A DNA stretch of 64,000 nucleotides, taken from NCBI GenBank assembly GCA_040384645.1, contig JAZKIX010000070.1, forward strand, positions 90,317-154,316, read 5' to 3'. Source of the stretch: JAZKIX01 sp040384645. GTDB lineage: Bacteria; Pseudomonadota; Gammaproteobacteria; Burkholderiales; Burkholderiaceae_D. Under the pieces are notes generated by a model. It searched no databases and was not told where the DNA came from. It saw only the letters and a list, made by a program, of their open reading frames with translations. Shown in pieces: positions 44,389 to 52,922 of the stretch. Position numbers and translations under genes: made by a program. How positions within the stretch are numbered: the first letter of the stretch is position 1; the number at the start of each line of letters is the position of its first letter.

Positions 44389-44519
44389 AGTGGAATGCAA
44401 AATTTACCGCTTTATCGGCACATTGATCGACGCGGCTGGCGTTCCCTCAAGCTCAAGCGCATTTTCTGCGGTGGCCTGGAACTTGCGCATTCTATTTTTT
44501 GACGCCGATCGGAGCATCA

Positions 44520-45200
44520 ATGGAATCTGCCGAATCTAGCCAACCCCGCGAGTCAATGCCTCGCGCGAACCTGCCTGTTGTCGGTCAGGCGGTGTTGGAT
44601 TTGCACGGTCAATTGGCCAAGGTAGTGGCGATCAATCCCGAGGCGGCCGATCAGGCAATTCTGCTGCGTCTGGACGATGGCCGCCTGGTATCGCTCGAAG
44701 CTGGATTGTTACAACTGCAAGCCGATGGCAGCTGGCAATTGCCGCTGGTATTCGAGCAGCTGGCATCGCCTTCAGAAACCGTGATCCCTTTAATGGAAGA
44801 GCAAGTCACGGTCGGCAAAAAAATGGTCGATACCGGGCGCGGTGTGCGCTTGCGCAAAATCGTATCGGAGCGCGCGGAAACCATCGATCCACCGCTGCTG
44901 CACGAGGAGTTGGTGATCGACCACGTCGACCTCAACCAGATGCAGGCAGCGGGGGTGACGCCAGTGGTGCATTACGACGGCGATACGCTGGTAATACCGG
45001 TGTTGGAAGAGGTGTTGGTGGTCGAAAAAAGGCTGCTGCTGAAAGAAGAAGTGCGTATTTTGCGAAAAGTCAGTCAAGTGCATGCAGCACAAACCGTGAT
45101 TTTGCGGTCAGAGCAGATATTGGCCGAAACATTCACCGACCTGCCTGCCAAGCCGTCCTTGAATTCCGAAGCAGCCGATTCCGGCACACACGGCGGTTAA
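44520..45200 (+). CDS. DUF2382 (YsnF/AvaK) protein
   Basis: A 226-residue protein with an N-terminal half about residues 15-80 (VGQAVLDLHGQLAKVVAINPEA) and a DUF2382 repeat at about 90-195: VIPLMEEQVTVGKKMVDTGRG and its second copy VIPVLEEVLVVEKRLLLKEE. DUF2382 domains occur in general-stress proteins such as YsnF. The ATG at 44520 has GGAG 7 nt upstream; the upstream TTG is not favoured. It pairs with a larger DUF2382 gene 27 bp downstream, probably an operon. Confidence 0.82.
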   Translation: MESAESSQPRESMPRANLPVVGQAVLDLHGQLAKVVAINPEAADQAILLRLDDGRLVSLEAGLLQLQADGSWQLPLVFEQLASPSETVIPLMEEQVTVGKKMVDTGRGVRLRKIVSERAETIDPPLLHEELVIDHVDLNQMQAAGVTPVVHYDGDTLVIPVLEEVLVVEKRLLLKEEVRILRKVSQVHAAQTVILRSEQILAETFTDLPAKPSLNSEAADSGTHGG

Positions 45201-45227
45201 TAATTTCTCATTGAAAGGAAAACCATC

Positions 45228-46637
45228 ATGTCCAATACGATCATAGGTGTTTTCGATAATTACGCCCATGCAGCAGAGGCACGCAATGCATTACTGAGCA
45301 GCGGTTTTGACGCCGTCAATGCCTCCATCACGCCATCGGACGATACGCGCGACATGCGTCAGGCGGCGCTGGAGCGGGGGCGTAGCGAGGATGCCGATAA
45401 TGACTGGAGCATCAGCGGCTTTTTCCGCGCCCTATTTGGCAGCAGCGACAATGACAGCATGGAACAATCAGCGGATGCCGATATGTACTCCGAGGCGATC
45501 AGGCGCGGCAGTTATCTGCTGCGGGTCGAGGCCGAGACCGACGACCAGCACGACCGTGCAGTCGACATAATGAACCGCTATCAGCCGGTCGATATTGACG
45601 ACCGCGCCGCGCAGTGGCGCAGCCAGGGTTGGACCCGCTTCGACAGTGCGACGCCTTTGATGACGGAAGAAGAGATCGCACAATCACGCACCGCTGATGT
45701 CGATAGCGATGTCGATGCCGATATGAGTCAATCCACTGCGCGGTCCACCACGCGCTCGGCTGCACAAGCAACTGCGCAGGCCACTACGGCAAGCGCAATG
45801 CCGCAACAGCAAAGCACCCAATCACAAACTGCGACGCAAAGTAATACGCAATCGCTGCAAGATGAAGTACGCATTCCGGTAGTGGAAGAACAGGTCAAGA
45901 TCGGCAAACGTGCCGTCACGCGCGGCGGCGTGCGGGTCTACCAGCGGGTTTCCGAAACGCCGGTGCAGGAGCAGGTGCAATTGCGGGAAGAACACATCAC
46001 GGTTGAACGGCGCCCAGCCGATCAGGCGGCAACCGAAGCGGATTTGGGCACTTTCAAGGAAGGCGTGGTGGAACTGCGAGAGAGCGCCGAGGAAGCAGTG
46101 GTCGCCAAAAGCGCCAAGGTGGTGGAAGAGGTGGTGGTGGGCAAAGAAGTGCGTGACCGTACCGAAACCGTTAGCGATACCGTACGCCGCACCGATGTCG
46201 AGATCGAGCAGCTTGGTGCTGCGGCAAGTTCGGCCGGCAATGTCACCGATGTTTCGACTAGCTCGGACAACGATTCGGTATTTCGCAGCCACTGGCAAAA
46301 TTCGTATGCCCATCTGGGCGGACGCTATGAAGATTATGTCCCTGCTTACCAATACGGCAGCCAGTTGGCGGGCTCGCAATCGTATCAGGGATCGAAATGG
46401 GTCGATGTAGAGCCGGAAGTACAGCGTGACTGGGAATCGAGATACGCCGGCACGCCTTGGGAAAAAGCCAAGGATGTAATAAAAAGAATGAGGGTTAAAG
46501 GAAAACAAGTAGGAAAGAAACAATCGAAAAACACTAGCTCTGTTGCGAGTACTGCTGAGGTATGCTGCACTAAAACCAAGCGGGTCCTNNNNNNNNNNGA
46601 TGCGGTGCGCGCCGGATGGGAAAAAATGACCAAGTAA
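45228..46637 (+). CDS. General stress protein with YsnF N-domain and DUF2382, interrupted
   Basis: About 469 codons as read. The N-terminal YsnF/17M-like domain (MSNTIIGVFDNYAHAAEARN) is followed by a low-complexity Gln/Ser/Thr/Ala linker (about 165-210), a DUF2382 domain (VRIPVVEEQVKIGKRAVT onward, with VVELRESAEEAVVAK), and a C-terminal tail with YEDYVPAYQYGSQLAG. Near the end the conserved GTPWEKAKD runs into 112 bp of AT-rich, Lys-rich sequence, then a 10-N gap, then DAVRAGWEKMTK. The natural join is probably EKAKDAVRAGWEKMTK, so something is inserted here. A terminator follows. Confidence 0.8.
   Translation: MSNTIIGVFDNYAHAAEARNALLSSGFDAVNASITPSDDTRDMRQAALERGRSEDADNDWSISGFFRALFGSSDNDSMEQSADADMYSEAIRRGSYLLRVEAETDDQHDRAVDIMNRYQPVDIDDRAAQWRSQGWTRFDSATPLMTEEEIAQSRTADVDSDVDADMSQSTARSTTRSAAQATAQATTASAMPQQQSTQSQTATQSNTQSLQDEVRIPVVEEQVKIGKRAVTRGGVRVYQRVSETPVQEQVQLREEHITVERRPADQAATEADLGTFKEGVVELRESAEEAVVAKSAKVVEEVVVGKEVRDRTETVSDTVRRTDVEIEQLGAAASSAGNVTDVSTSSDNDSVFRSHWQNSYAHLGGRYEDYVPAYQYGSQLAGSQSYQGSKWVDVEPEVQRDWESRYAGTPWEKAKDVIKRMRVKGKQVGKKQSKNTSSVASTAEVCCTKTKRVXXXXDAVRAGWEKMTK
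46477..46598. other. Foreign-looking insertion and assembly gap in the DUF2382 gene
   Basis: 46477-46588 is AT-rich (AATAAAAAGAATGAGG...), unlike the gene around it, and ends in ten N (46589-46598). GATG stands on both sides (46473-46476 and 46599-46602), as a 4-bp target duplication would. It may be one end of a mobile element whose interior the assembler collapsed, or a misjoined contig end. Confidence 0.55.
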
Positions 46638-46665
46638 GCGCAAAACCAGCCCGCCTCAGGACTTC

Positions 46666-46714
46666 ACGGCACCATCGTGCTACAGCATGCTGTAGCACGA
46701 TGGTGCCGTTTTTA
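46666..46714 (+). terminator. 44-bp perfect palindrome followed by T5
   Basis: A perfect 44-bp palindrome (46666-46709, centre 46687/46688) beginning ACGGCACCATCG, forming a stem of about 20 bp, then TTTTT. Very strong intrinsic terminator for the DUF2382 operon. Confidence 0.9.
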
Positions 46715-46823
46715 CATTGGCAGCCGGCTGGCAAGGGTACATACTGAGTTTATTCAAAGCTACTATCTGATCACCTGCATTGCCACTAAAGGCGTGCAGA
46801 ACCATGCTTGAAGAAAGAACAAG

Positions 46824-47210
46824 ATGCTTACATCGAAACTACAACCGGACGGCACAGTGCAATTGTCGATTGGCGACGAGTCGATTTCCCTGACAGCGCC
46901 GGAAATGGATGCCCAGATCGAATATCTGGCCAAACTACGGGCCCAGATGCGGGATCGGGTGCCGGACGCACCGCCGCCGATCCACACCGTCATTTCCAAC
47001 CCGGCCTATTCGATCCGCACCGACAGCATGACCAAGGCGGCCTTGCTGCGCTTGCGGCACGAAGGGTATGGCTGGCTCAATTTTGAATTGCCGCCGCTGG
47101 AAACCATCAATATGCGTAAAACCTGGAGCGATATCGTCTTCAAACTAGGGCTTGATGTGGCCTACGGCGAATACGAAGGACCGGAGCGCCGGGTCAACAA
47201 ACCCCATTAA
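46824..47210 (+). CDS. Hypothetical protein
   Basis: A 128-residue soluble protein with no recognised family. It starts MLTSKLQPDGTVQLSIGDES and has a conserved-looking core ALLRLRHEGYGWLNFELPP. No signal peptide or membrane segment. Codon use is that of a real gene and the upstream GAAAGA is a weak ribosome-binding site. Convergent with the aldo/keto reductase, stops 14 bp apart. Confidence 0.7.
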   Translation: MLTSKLQPDGTVQLSIGDESISLTAPEMDAQIEYLAKLRAQMRDRVPDAPPPIHTVISNPAYSIRTDSMTKAALLRLRHEGYGWLNFELPPLETINMRKTWSDIVFKLGLDVAYGEYEGPERRVNKPH

Positions 47211-47224
47211 CGATCCAAGCTGCA

Positions 47225-48262
47225 TTAGCTATAGGTCACCGGCATCGCAATGCGCTCGCCGAATACATAGCGCTGGTGCCAATACGGGTAAGGCATTGGC
47301 CGCTCGCTGACTTGATCGAGCAGTGCCACTTGCTCGGCGGTGAGTGTAAATTCGGCCGCGGCCAGGTTTTGCCGTAATTGCTCTTCATTGCGCGCGCCGA
47401 TGATGACGCTGGCCACGCTGGGGCGTTGTATGACCCAGTTGAGCGCGACTTGTGAAACGCTGCGGCCAATGCCGGCGGCGATTTGCTCCAGCGCATCAGT
47501 GATTTGATAGAACTGCTGTTCCGGATAATCCTGGCTGACCCCGCCTTGGGTGGCGACGCGGCTACCGGCGGGCGCAGTCTTGTTGCGGCCCAACTTGCCC
47601 GACAGACGACCGCCCGATAGCGGACTCCAGACCAGCGCGCCCACTTTCTGGTCCAGCGCCAGCGGCATCAATTCCAATTCATATTCGCGCGCCAGCAAGG
47701 AATAATAGGCTTGGTGTGCGATATAACGCGACCAGCCATGCCCCTCCGATACGGAGAGCGCCTTCATCAAATGCCAGCCGGAGAAATTGGAGCAACCGAT
47801 ATAGCGCACCTTGCCGGCCGTGATCAAATCGTCCAGCGCACGCAGGGTTTCGTCGAGCGGCGTGGCGGCGTCGAAACCGTGCATTTGCCACAAGTCGATG
47901 TGGTCGGTGCCGAGCCGGCGCAAGCTCGCTTCGCAGGCCGCAATCAAATGATGGCGCGAGGAGCCGATATGGTTGGGGCCAGGGCCGGTGCGAAACGATG
48001 CCTTGCTTGAAATAAGCACCTGGTCGCGGCGGCCGGCAATCGCCTTGCCGAGGATGGTTTCAGCCAGGCCGTCCGAATAGACATCGGCGCTGTCGAAAAG
48101 ATTGGCGCCGGCTTCCAGAGCGACATCGATCAGGCGCTTGGCTTCTTCCACATCGGTTGCGCCCCAGGCGCGGAAAAATTCATTACCGCCGCCAAAGGTA
48201 CCGCTACCAAGACTGATCACAGGTACTTTAAGCCCGGACGCGCCGAGAAGTCGATATTGCAT
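47225..48262 (-). CDS. Aldo/keto reductase
   Basis: A 345-residue AKR with the intact catalytic set: Asp and Tyr in NLFDSADVYSDG, Lys in ISSKASF, His in LWQMHGFDA. C-terminal cofactor motif SVIIGARNEEQLRQNL. Unlike the AKR at 26.9 kb it keeps the catalytic His. ATG lies near an AAAGGAA region upstream. The substrate is unknown; the MQYRLLGASGLKVP start is typical. Confidence 0.92.
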   Translation of the reverse strand: MQYRLLGASGLKVPVISLGSGTFGGGNEFFRAWGATDVEEAKRLIDVALEAGANLFDSADVYSDGLAETILGKAIAGRRDQVLISSKASFRTGPGPNHIGSSRHHLIAACEASLRRLGTDHIDLWQMHGFDAATPLDETLRALDDLITAGKVRYIGCSNFSGWHLMKALSVSEGHGWSRYIAHQAYYSLLAREYELELMPLALDQKVGALVWSPLSGGRLSGKLGRNKTAPAGSRVATQGGVSQDYPEQQFYQITDALEQIAAGIGRSVSQVALNWVIQRPSVASVIIGARNEEQLRQNLAAAEFTLTAEQVALLDQVSERPMPYPYWHQRYVFGERIAMPVTYS

Positions 48263-48450
48263 GGTGTGATTCCTTTAAATTGAAGGGGGAACTGCGAGGA
48301 AGGCTGCGGCCAGCTGCAAGGAAGTGGGCTTTTGCAAGACATGGCGCAACCGGTTCCGGCGCATCTTAGCACTGTGTGCAGCACGCCGTTTGCTGTACCG
48401 GGATTTGTCCGCCATGCATCCACAATATAGTGCAATCACGCGTCGATACT

Positions 48451-48527
48451 GGGGGTATATGCCAAAACAAGTGCAATCACGCAGGTGTTTGTTATGTCTT
48501 TAAAAATACTACCCTCTAGTATATTCC
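48451..48527 (+). repeat. Interspersed GGGGGTAT/CCCGCA element, copy 10
   Basis: GGGGGTATATGCCAA at 48451, CACGCAGGTGTTT (C-to-A in the central block), then ATACTA/TAGTAT (48506-48522) with a 5-nt loop, one longer than all others, and ATTCC. The sixth pair is A-T, a compensating change. It points into the sugar kinase gene, far from any stop codon. Confidence 0.85.
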
Positions 48528-48586
48528 CACTTAAAATGCTGTTTCCCGTCGAAAAAACTTAAATCGACGATAGTGGGCAAGTTTGG

Positions 48587-48615
48587 TTTACGCATGCCGC
48601 AGTTGAATCTATACT
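48587..48615 (+). promoter_or_regulatory. Sigma-70 promoter candidate for the sugar kinase
   Basis: TTTACG (48587) and TATACT (48610-48615) with a 17-bp spacer, about 70 bp upstream of the kinase ATG. Confidence 0.5.
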
Positions 48616-48686
48616 GGCGCTGGCGATTAAATAAATCGCCTTGATTTAATCGCCTATTCATCCACGGCAGCCCACAAGAGAACAAG

Positions 48687-49628
48687 ATGATCGCAACGAT
48701 TGGTGAAGCATTGGTAGACATGATCGAACTAGCCGACGGCCGGTTTTTGCCATGTCTGGGCGGTTCGGTATGCAATTTTTCACTCGGCGCGGCGCGGCAA
48801 GGGATGGCGACCAGTTACCTTAATCCGCTGTCGGGCGATCGCTTCGGCGACCGTTTTCGGGCGCTGCTGACGGGCAACGGCGTGGTGCTGGCTGCCCCTA
48901 CCGCCAGCATTTGCCCGACCTCGCTGGCGATGGTCAGCCTGGATCAGCAGGGCGTGCCAACCTATGCCTTCCATCGTGAAGGCGTGGCCGACCGCGATGT
49001 GACGGCCGCCAGCCTGATCGCAACCTTGCCAGCGCCGCTGCAACTGTTGCATACCGGTGGCTTGGCGCTAGTGCCGCAAGACGCGCCGCTGGCATTGGAA
49101 GTGATGCAGGCAGCGCGGACACGCGGCGCGCTGGTGTCGGTCGATGCCAATCTGCGGCCGATGGTGGTGCAAGACCGGGAGCAGTATGTGGCTGGCGTCA
49201 AGCAAGTGATGCGCCAGGCCGACATCGTTAAATTAAGCGATGAAGACCTCGATGTGCTGGGCTGGGGTGACTTGGACGACGTGGCCCTGACGGCGGTCTT
49301 GTTCGACAACGCCAAGCTTGGGCTGGTCGCCATCACGCGTGGCAAACAAGGGGCAGCGCTCTGGACCCGCCACCAGCAGGTCCGGCTGGCGGCACCGGCT
49401 GATCTGGCGGTAGTCGATACGGTCGGCGCCGGCGATAGTTTCCACGCTGGTTTGCTAGCGTATTTGCTGCGCTCCGGCCAAATGAACAGTGCAGCCGACT
49501 TGGCGCACCTGCCGGCAGACTTGCTGAGCGCGGCCTTGCGCCATGCGATTGCCGCCGCCAGCATCAATATCATGCGTTCGGGTTGTAATCCGCCGACCTG
49601 GGAAGAGACGGCGCAATTTGTTTGGTAA
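48687..49628 (+). CDS. PfkB-family carbohydrate kinase (fructokinase-like)
   Basis: A 313-residue ribokinase-fold kinase: N-terminal IATIGEALVDMIE, GGSVCNFSLGAARQG (sugar-binding, near 30), and the C-terminal PfkB signature DTVGAGDSFHAGLLAYL with the catalytic Asp near 247. Fructokinase is the closest common annotation, but the sugar cannot be fixed from sequence. AAGAGAAC precedes the ATG. Confidence 0.9.
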   Translation: MIATIGEALVDMIELADGRFLPCLGGSVCNFSLGAARQGMATSYLNPLSGDRFGDRFRALLTGNGVVLAAPTASICPTSLAMVSLDQQGVPTYAFHREGVADRDVTAASLIATLPAPLQLLHTGGLALVPQDAPLALEVMQAARTRGALVSVDANLRPMVVQDREQYVAGVKQVMRQADIVKLSDEDLDVLGWGDLDDVALTAVLFDNAKLGLVAITRGKQGAALWTRHQQVRLAAPADLAVVDTVGAGDSFHAGLLAYLLRSGQMNSAADLAHLPADLLSAALRHAIAAASINIMRSGCNPPTWEETAQFVW

Positions 49629-49676
49629 ACATTTGTAGGCGCGGTTTTGCCCTGCCGGCGCAATTCGCAATGAACT

Positions 49677-49707
49677 TTGCGTCAGCGCTTTTGGTCTAGC
49701 TTATACT
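49677..49707 (+). promoter_or_regulatory. Possible promoter of the gsp operon
   Basis: TTGCGT (49677) and TATACT (49702-49707), spacer 19 bp, 32 bp upstream of gspG. The spacing is long, so this is tentative. Confidence 0.35.
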
Positions 49708-49738
49708 CTCGATTCATTTTGACTTCCTCAAGCTAGCC

Positions 49739-50203
49739 ATGCCAAATTCGCAGCAATCCAAGCTTCGCCATCCATTTGCACGCGGCGCCATGCGCGGCTT
49801 TACCCTGATTGAAATCATGGTGGTGGTCGTTATCATGGGCATCCTGGCGGCGCTGGTCGTGCCTAAACTGATGGGCCGCACCGACGATGCGCGCATCGTT
49901 GCCGCCAAACAAGACATCGCCACCATGATGCAGGCGCTCAAGCTTTACAAACTCGACAACCAGCGTTATCCGACCACCGAACAAGGCCTGTCGGCACTGG
50001 TCGCCAAACCAACCGTCGGGCCGGCGTCCGACAATTGGAAAACCGGCGGTTATCTCGATAAATTGCCCAAAGATCCCTGGGGCAATGCCTACCAATTTTT
50101 ATCGCCCGGCCTGAAAGGGGAAGTTGATATCTTTTCGCTGGGCGCCGATGCGCAACCGGGCGGCGCCGCTAACGACGCCGATATCGGCTCGTGGGAACTC
50201 TAG
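49739..50203 (+). CDS. gspG: Type II secretion major pseudopilin GspG
   Basis: A 154-residue prepilin. Leader ending at RGFTLIEIMVVVVIMGILAA (prepilin peptidase cleaves after the Gly, with Glu at +5), then the GspG core LDNQRYPTTEQGLSALV and the calcium-binding end region DIFSLGADAQPGG with DIGSWEL. Major subunit of the pseudopilus that drives folded proteins across the outer membrane. First gene of the operon; it overlaps gspH. Confidence 0.97.
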   Translation: MPNSQQSKLRHPFARGAMRGFTLIEIMVVVVIMGILAALVVPKLMGRTDDARIVAAKQDIATMMQALKLYKLDNQRYPTTEQGLSALVAKPTVGPASDNWKTGGYLDKLPKDPWGNAYQFLSPGLKGEVDIFSLGADAQPGGAANDADIGSWEL

Positions 50204-50709
50204 CAATTTTGCGTTGCGGTAACAAACAAGGCGGAGCCAGGTTCCATGCCTCGCCCCAAGCCGGCTTTACCCTGCTCGAATTGCTGGTGGTGGTGGTGAT
50301 TGCCGGCATCACCTTGGGTCTCGTGTCTTTTAATGCGATGCCCAATGCGCGCCAGAACCTGCAAAACGAGGCGCAACGGATTGCCTTGCTGCTGCAACTG
50401 GCACGCGACGAAGCGATCTTGCGCAACCGGCTGGTCGCCTTCGATGCCAATCAAGACGGTTATCGCTTTTTGGTGCGCGAAGACAATGAGTGGCAAGCCA
50501 TCACGCGCGACGATATGTTGCGCGACCGTCCCTTCAAGCATGGCCCGGTGCTGCTCAGCATCAACCCGCCAGTAGCGGGCGACCCGAGCCGGATGCGGAT
50601 CATTTTCGGGCGCGAACCGGTCACCGCGCCCTTCGTGCTGACACTGGCCAGCGACGATGCCAATGTCGCCCTGCGGGCCGATGGCGTCGGCCATTTTGTG
50701 GTGGATTAA
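50191..50709 (+). CDS. gspH: Type II secretion minor pseudopilin GspH
   Basis: A 172-residue minor pseudopilin, with the prepilin motif QAGFTLLELLVVVVIAGITLG and Glu+5. The start is taken as GTG at 50191, overlapping the gspG stop by 13 bp, because no in-frame ATG precedes the prepilin motif. Confidence 0.9.
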   Translation: MGTLAILRCGNKQGGARFHASPQAGFTLLELLVVVVIAGITLGLVSFNAMPNARQNLQNEAQRIALLLQLARDEAILRNRLVAFDANQDGYRFLVREDNEWQAITRDDMLRDRPFKHGPVLLSINPPVAGDPSRMRIIFGREPVTAPFVLTLASDDANVALRADGVGHFVVD

Positions 50710-50710
50710 G

Positions 50711-51100
50711 ATGCACCCTGCCCGTTCAAATTTCTCATATGCACACGGCTTCACCTTGCTCGAAGTATTGGTGGCGCTGGTGATCGTCGGCACCGCACTC
50801 GGTGCCAGCATGCGCGCGGTCGGCAGCCTGGCGCAAAACGGCAGCAGCTTACGCTCGACCATGATGGCAACCTGGTCGGCGGAAAACCGGCTGGTGCAAA
50901 TCCGGCTGTCCAAGGAATTCCCCGCCTTCGGCAAACGCAGCTTCGATTGTCCGCAAGGCGATATGAAACTGGTGTGCGAAGAAGAAGTGCTGGCCACGCC
51001 GAATGTCAATTTCCGCCGGGTCCAAGTCAGCGTATTCGATAGCAGCGAACCCGGCCGCAGCATTATCAAACCCCTGGTGCAAGTCGTGCCAAATGGCTAA
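50711..51100 (+). CDS. gspI: Type II secretion minor pseudopilin GspI
   Basis: A 129-residue minor pseudopilin, HGFTLLEVLVALVIVGTALG, with the GspI-type WSAENRLVQIRL segment. ATG at 50711 lies one base past the gspH stop. Confidence 0.92.
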   Translation: MHPARSNFSYAHGFTLLEVLVALVIVGTALGASMRAVGSLAQNGSSLRSTMMATWSAENRLVQIRLSKEFPAFGKRSFDCPQGDMKLVCEEEVLATPNVNFRRVQVSVFDSSEPGRSIIKPLVQVVPNG

Positions 51101-51785
51101 ACACCAGCATTTTCGCCATGCGCGCGGCTTTACCCTGATCGAGTTATTGGTCGCCATCAGCATCCTGGCGATCATCGCGGTGCTGGGCTGGCGCGGGCTG
51201 GACGGCATCGTGCGGGCGCGGATTGCCCTGACGCAAAACATGGAGCAGTCGCGCAGCATGCAATTGGTATTTGCCCAGTTGCAAAGCGATTGCGCCCAGA
51301 TCGTGCGTCCGCGTGACATCGCCAACCGCATGGCGCTGGCAGCCGAGCCCAGCCGCATCACGCTGGTACGCACCGTGTTTGGCGACAATCAAGCGGTAGC
51401 GCTAAAAGTAGTGGCTTACCGCATCAATAACGGCGTGCTGAGCCGGCGCGAATCGGCCACCACCCGCGACCTGCGCGAACTCGATGGCTTTTGGCGCACC
51501 CAATTAGGCGATATCGAGATCGACAATACACAGGCCGTGGCGCTGCAAACCGATGTCGCCGAGCTGAACTTGCGGCTCTGGATGGAAAAAGGCACGGCCT
51601 GGCAAACCCCGGCCCCAATTAGCACCGCGGCCACCGGTCCAGCAGCGACTGCTGGTGTCATTGCAGCGGCTGCCGCTGCCAACCCGCTGCCCGATAGCGC
51701 CACGCCGATCGGTCTGGAAGTCGCCATGCAACTGCGCGACAAGCCAGCGGTCATTACCAAAGTATTTTTATTGGGTGCGGTATGA
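51093..51785 (+). CDS. gspJ: Type II secretion minor pseudopilin GspJ
   Basis: A 230-residue minor pseudopilin: ARGFTLIELLVAISILAIIA leader, GWRGLDGIVRAR, and the QSRSMQLVFAQLQSDCAQI core. An Ala/Pro-rich insert (about 165-195) is unusual. ATG at 51093 overlaps the gspI stop by 8 bp. Confidence 0.92.
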   Translation: MAKHQHFRHARGFTLIELLVAISILAIIAVLGWRGLDGIVRARIALTQNMEQSRSMQLVFAQLQSDCAQIVRPRDIANRMALAAEPSRITLVRTVFGDNQAVALKVVAYRINNGVLSRRESATTRDLRELDGFWRTQLGDIEIDNTQAVALQTDVAELNLRLWMEKGTAWQTPAPISTAATGPAATAGVIAAAAAANPLPDSATPIGLEVAMQLRDKPAVITKVFLLGAV

Positions 51786-52762
51786 GAAAGCCCCTTCCAT
51801 TGCCGCGCCAACATTCCCAACGCGGGGTCGCCGTAATTACCGCCCTGCTTTTGACCACGCTGGCGGTGACCATCGTCGCCAGCCTGTTCTGGCAACAGCA
51901 AGTGCAGGTGCGCACCATGGAAAACCAGCGCCTGCAATTGCAAACCCAATGGATCTTGCGCGGCGGACTTGACTGGGCGCGCCTGATCCTGCGCGAAGAT
52001 GCGCGCCATTCCGCGGTGGATTATCTGGGCGAAGCCTGGGCCACGCCGCTGGCCGAAACCCGGCTCGATGAATACGTCGAAAAAGACAATACCGATGCCG
52101 GCGACGCCACCTTGTCCGGCCAGATCATCGATGCCCAATCGCGCCTGAACCTGAGCAATCTGTTGATTGAAGAAGAGGTCAATCCGACTTACGTCGACCT
52201 GTTCGAGCGCTTGCTGAACCACCTCAAGCTCAAGCCGGAACTGGCGCAAGCCACCGCCAACCTGATGGCAGAGCGGCGAAAGAAAGTGAATGCCGATGCC
52301 GCCAACGGCGGCCAAAATGCGGGCTCGGTCAGCGCCGGTGAGACGCTGGTGCTGGCACAGGCGGAAGATTTACTTGAAGTGCCGGGGTTTTCACTGGATA
52401 TTTTGGCCAAGTTGAAGGACTATGTCGTCGTGTTGCCGCCGACCGCGGTACCGCAGATCAATGTCAACACCGCGCCGGCTGAAATTTTAGCTGCCTTGGA
52501 TGATTCCTTGACGCTGGCCGATGGCGAAACCTTGGTCGCAAGCCGGGAAAAAGCGTACTTCCGCTCGATTGGCGGCGATTTTTTATCCCGTTTGTCACAG
52601 GAAAAAAAATGGGGCTCGCAGGCGGTCACGGTACAAACCAATTATTTTTTAGTTAATAGTAAAGTGCATCTGGGTCGCGCCGTGCTGGAAACCCAGGCCT
52701 TGATTCAACGTTCTTCCAGCGCACCGTACACCACGCAGATTGTCTGGATACGGGATAAGTAG
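51782..52762 (+). CDS. gspK: Type II secretion minor pseudopilin GspK
   Basis: A 326-residue protein. GspK tips the pseudopilus: hydrophobic N-terminus QRGVAVITALLLTTLAVTIV (no Glu+5, as usual for GspK), GQIIDAQSRLNLSNL, and the helix-hairpin region PQINVNTAPAEILAALDD. ATGA overlap with gspJ. The operon is then broken by repeat copy 11. Confidence 0.93.
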   Translation: MRKPLPLPRQHSQRGVAVITALLLTTLAVTIVASLFWQQQVQVRTMENQRLQLQTQWILRGGLDWARLILREDARHSAVDYLGEAWATPLAETRLDEYVEKDNTDAGDATLSGQIIDAQSRLNLSNLLIEEEVNPTYVDLFERLLNHLKLKPELAQATANLMAERRKKVNADAANGGQNAGSVSAGETLVLAQAEDLLEVPGFSLDILAKLKDYVVVLPPTAVPQINVNTAPAEILAALDDSLTLADGETLVASREKAYFRSIGGDFLSRLSQEKKWGSQAVTVQTNYFLVNSKVHLGRAVLETQALIQRSSSAPYTTQIVWIRDK

Positions 52763-52807
52763 CGGATTGCACAATATGATTGCGCCCTCCTATTTCAGTG
52801 GTTTATA

Positions 52808-52884
52808 GGGGGTATATGTTAAAAACAATGCTTACCCGCACACATTTAGCGGCACAAATTTAATACTGGGCTCAGTATATTTTT
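52808..52884 (+). repeat. Interspersed GGGGGTAT/CCCGCA element, copy 11, inside the gsp operon
   Basis: GGGGGTATATGTTAAA at 52808, TTACCCGCACAC, ATTTAGCGGC, and the hairpin ATACTG/CAGTAT (52863-52878, loop GGCT) then ATTTTT. The inner helix is GTTAAA/TTTAGC, changed on both sides relative to GCCAAT/ATTGGC. It fills most of the 160-bp gspK-gspL gap, same strand as the operon. Confidence 0.88.
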
Positions 52885-52922
52885 AGTAAGAATCGCCTGA
52901 AGCCAGAGAAGAGACCATCCTT

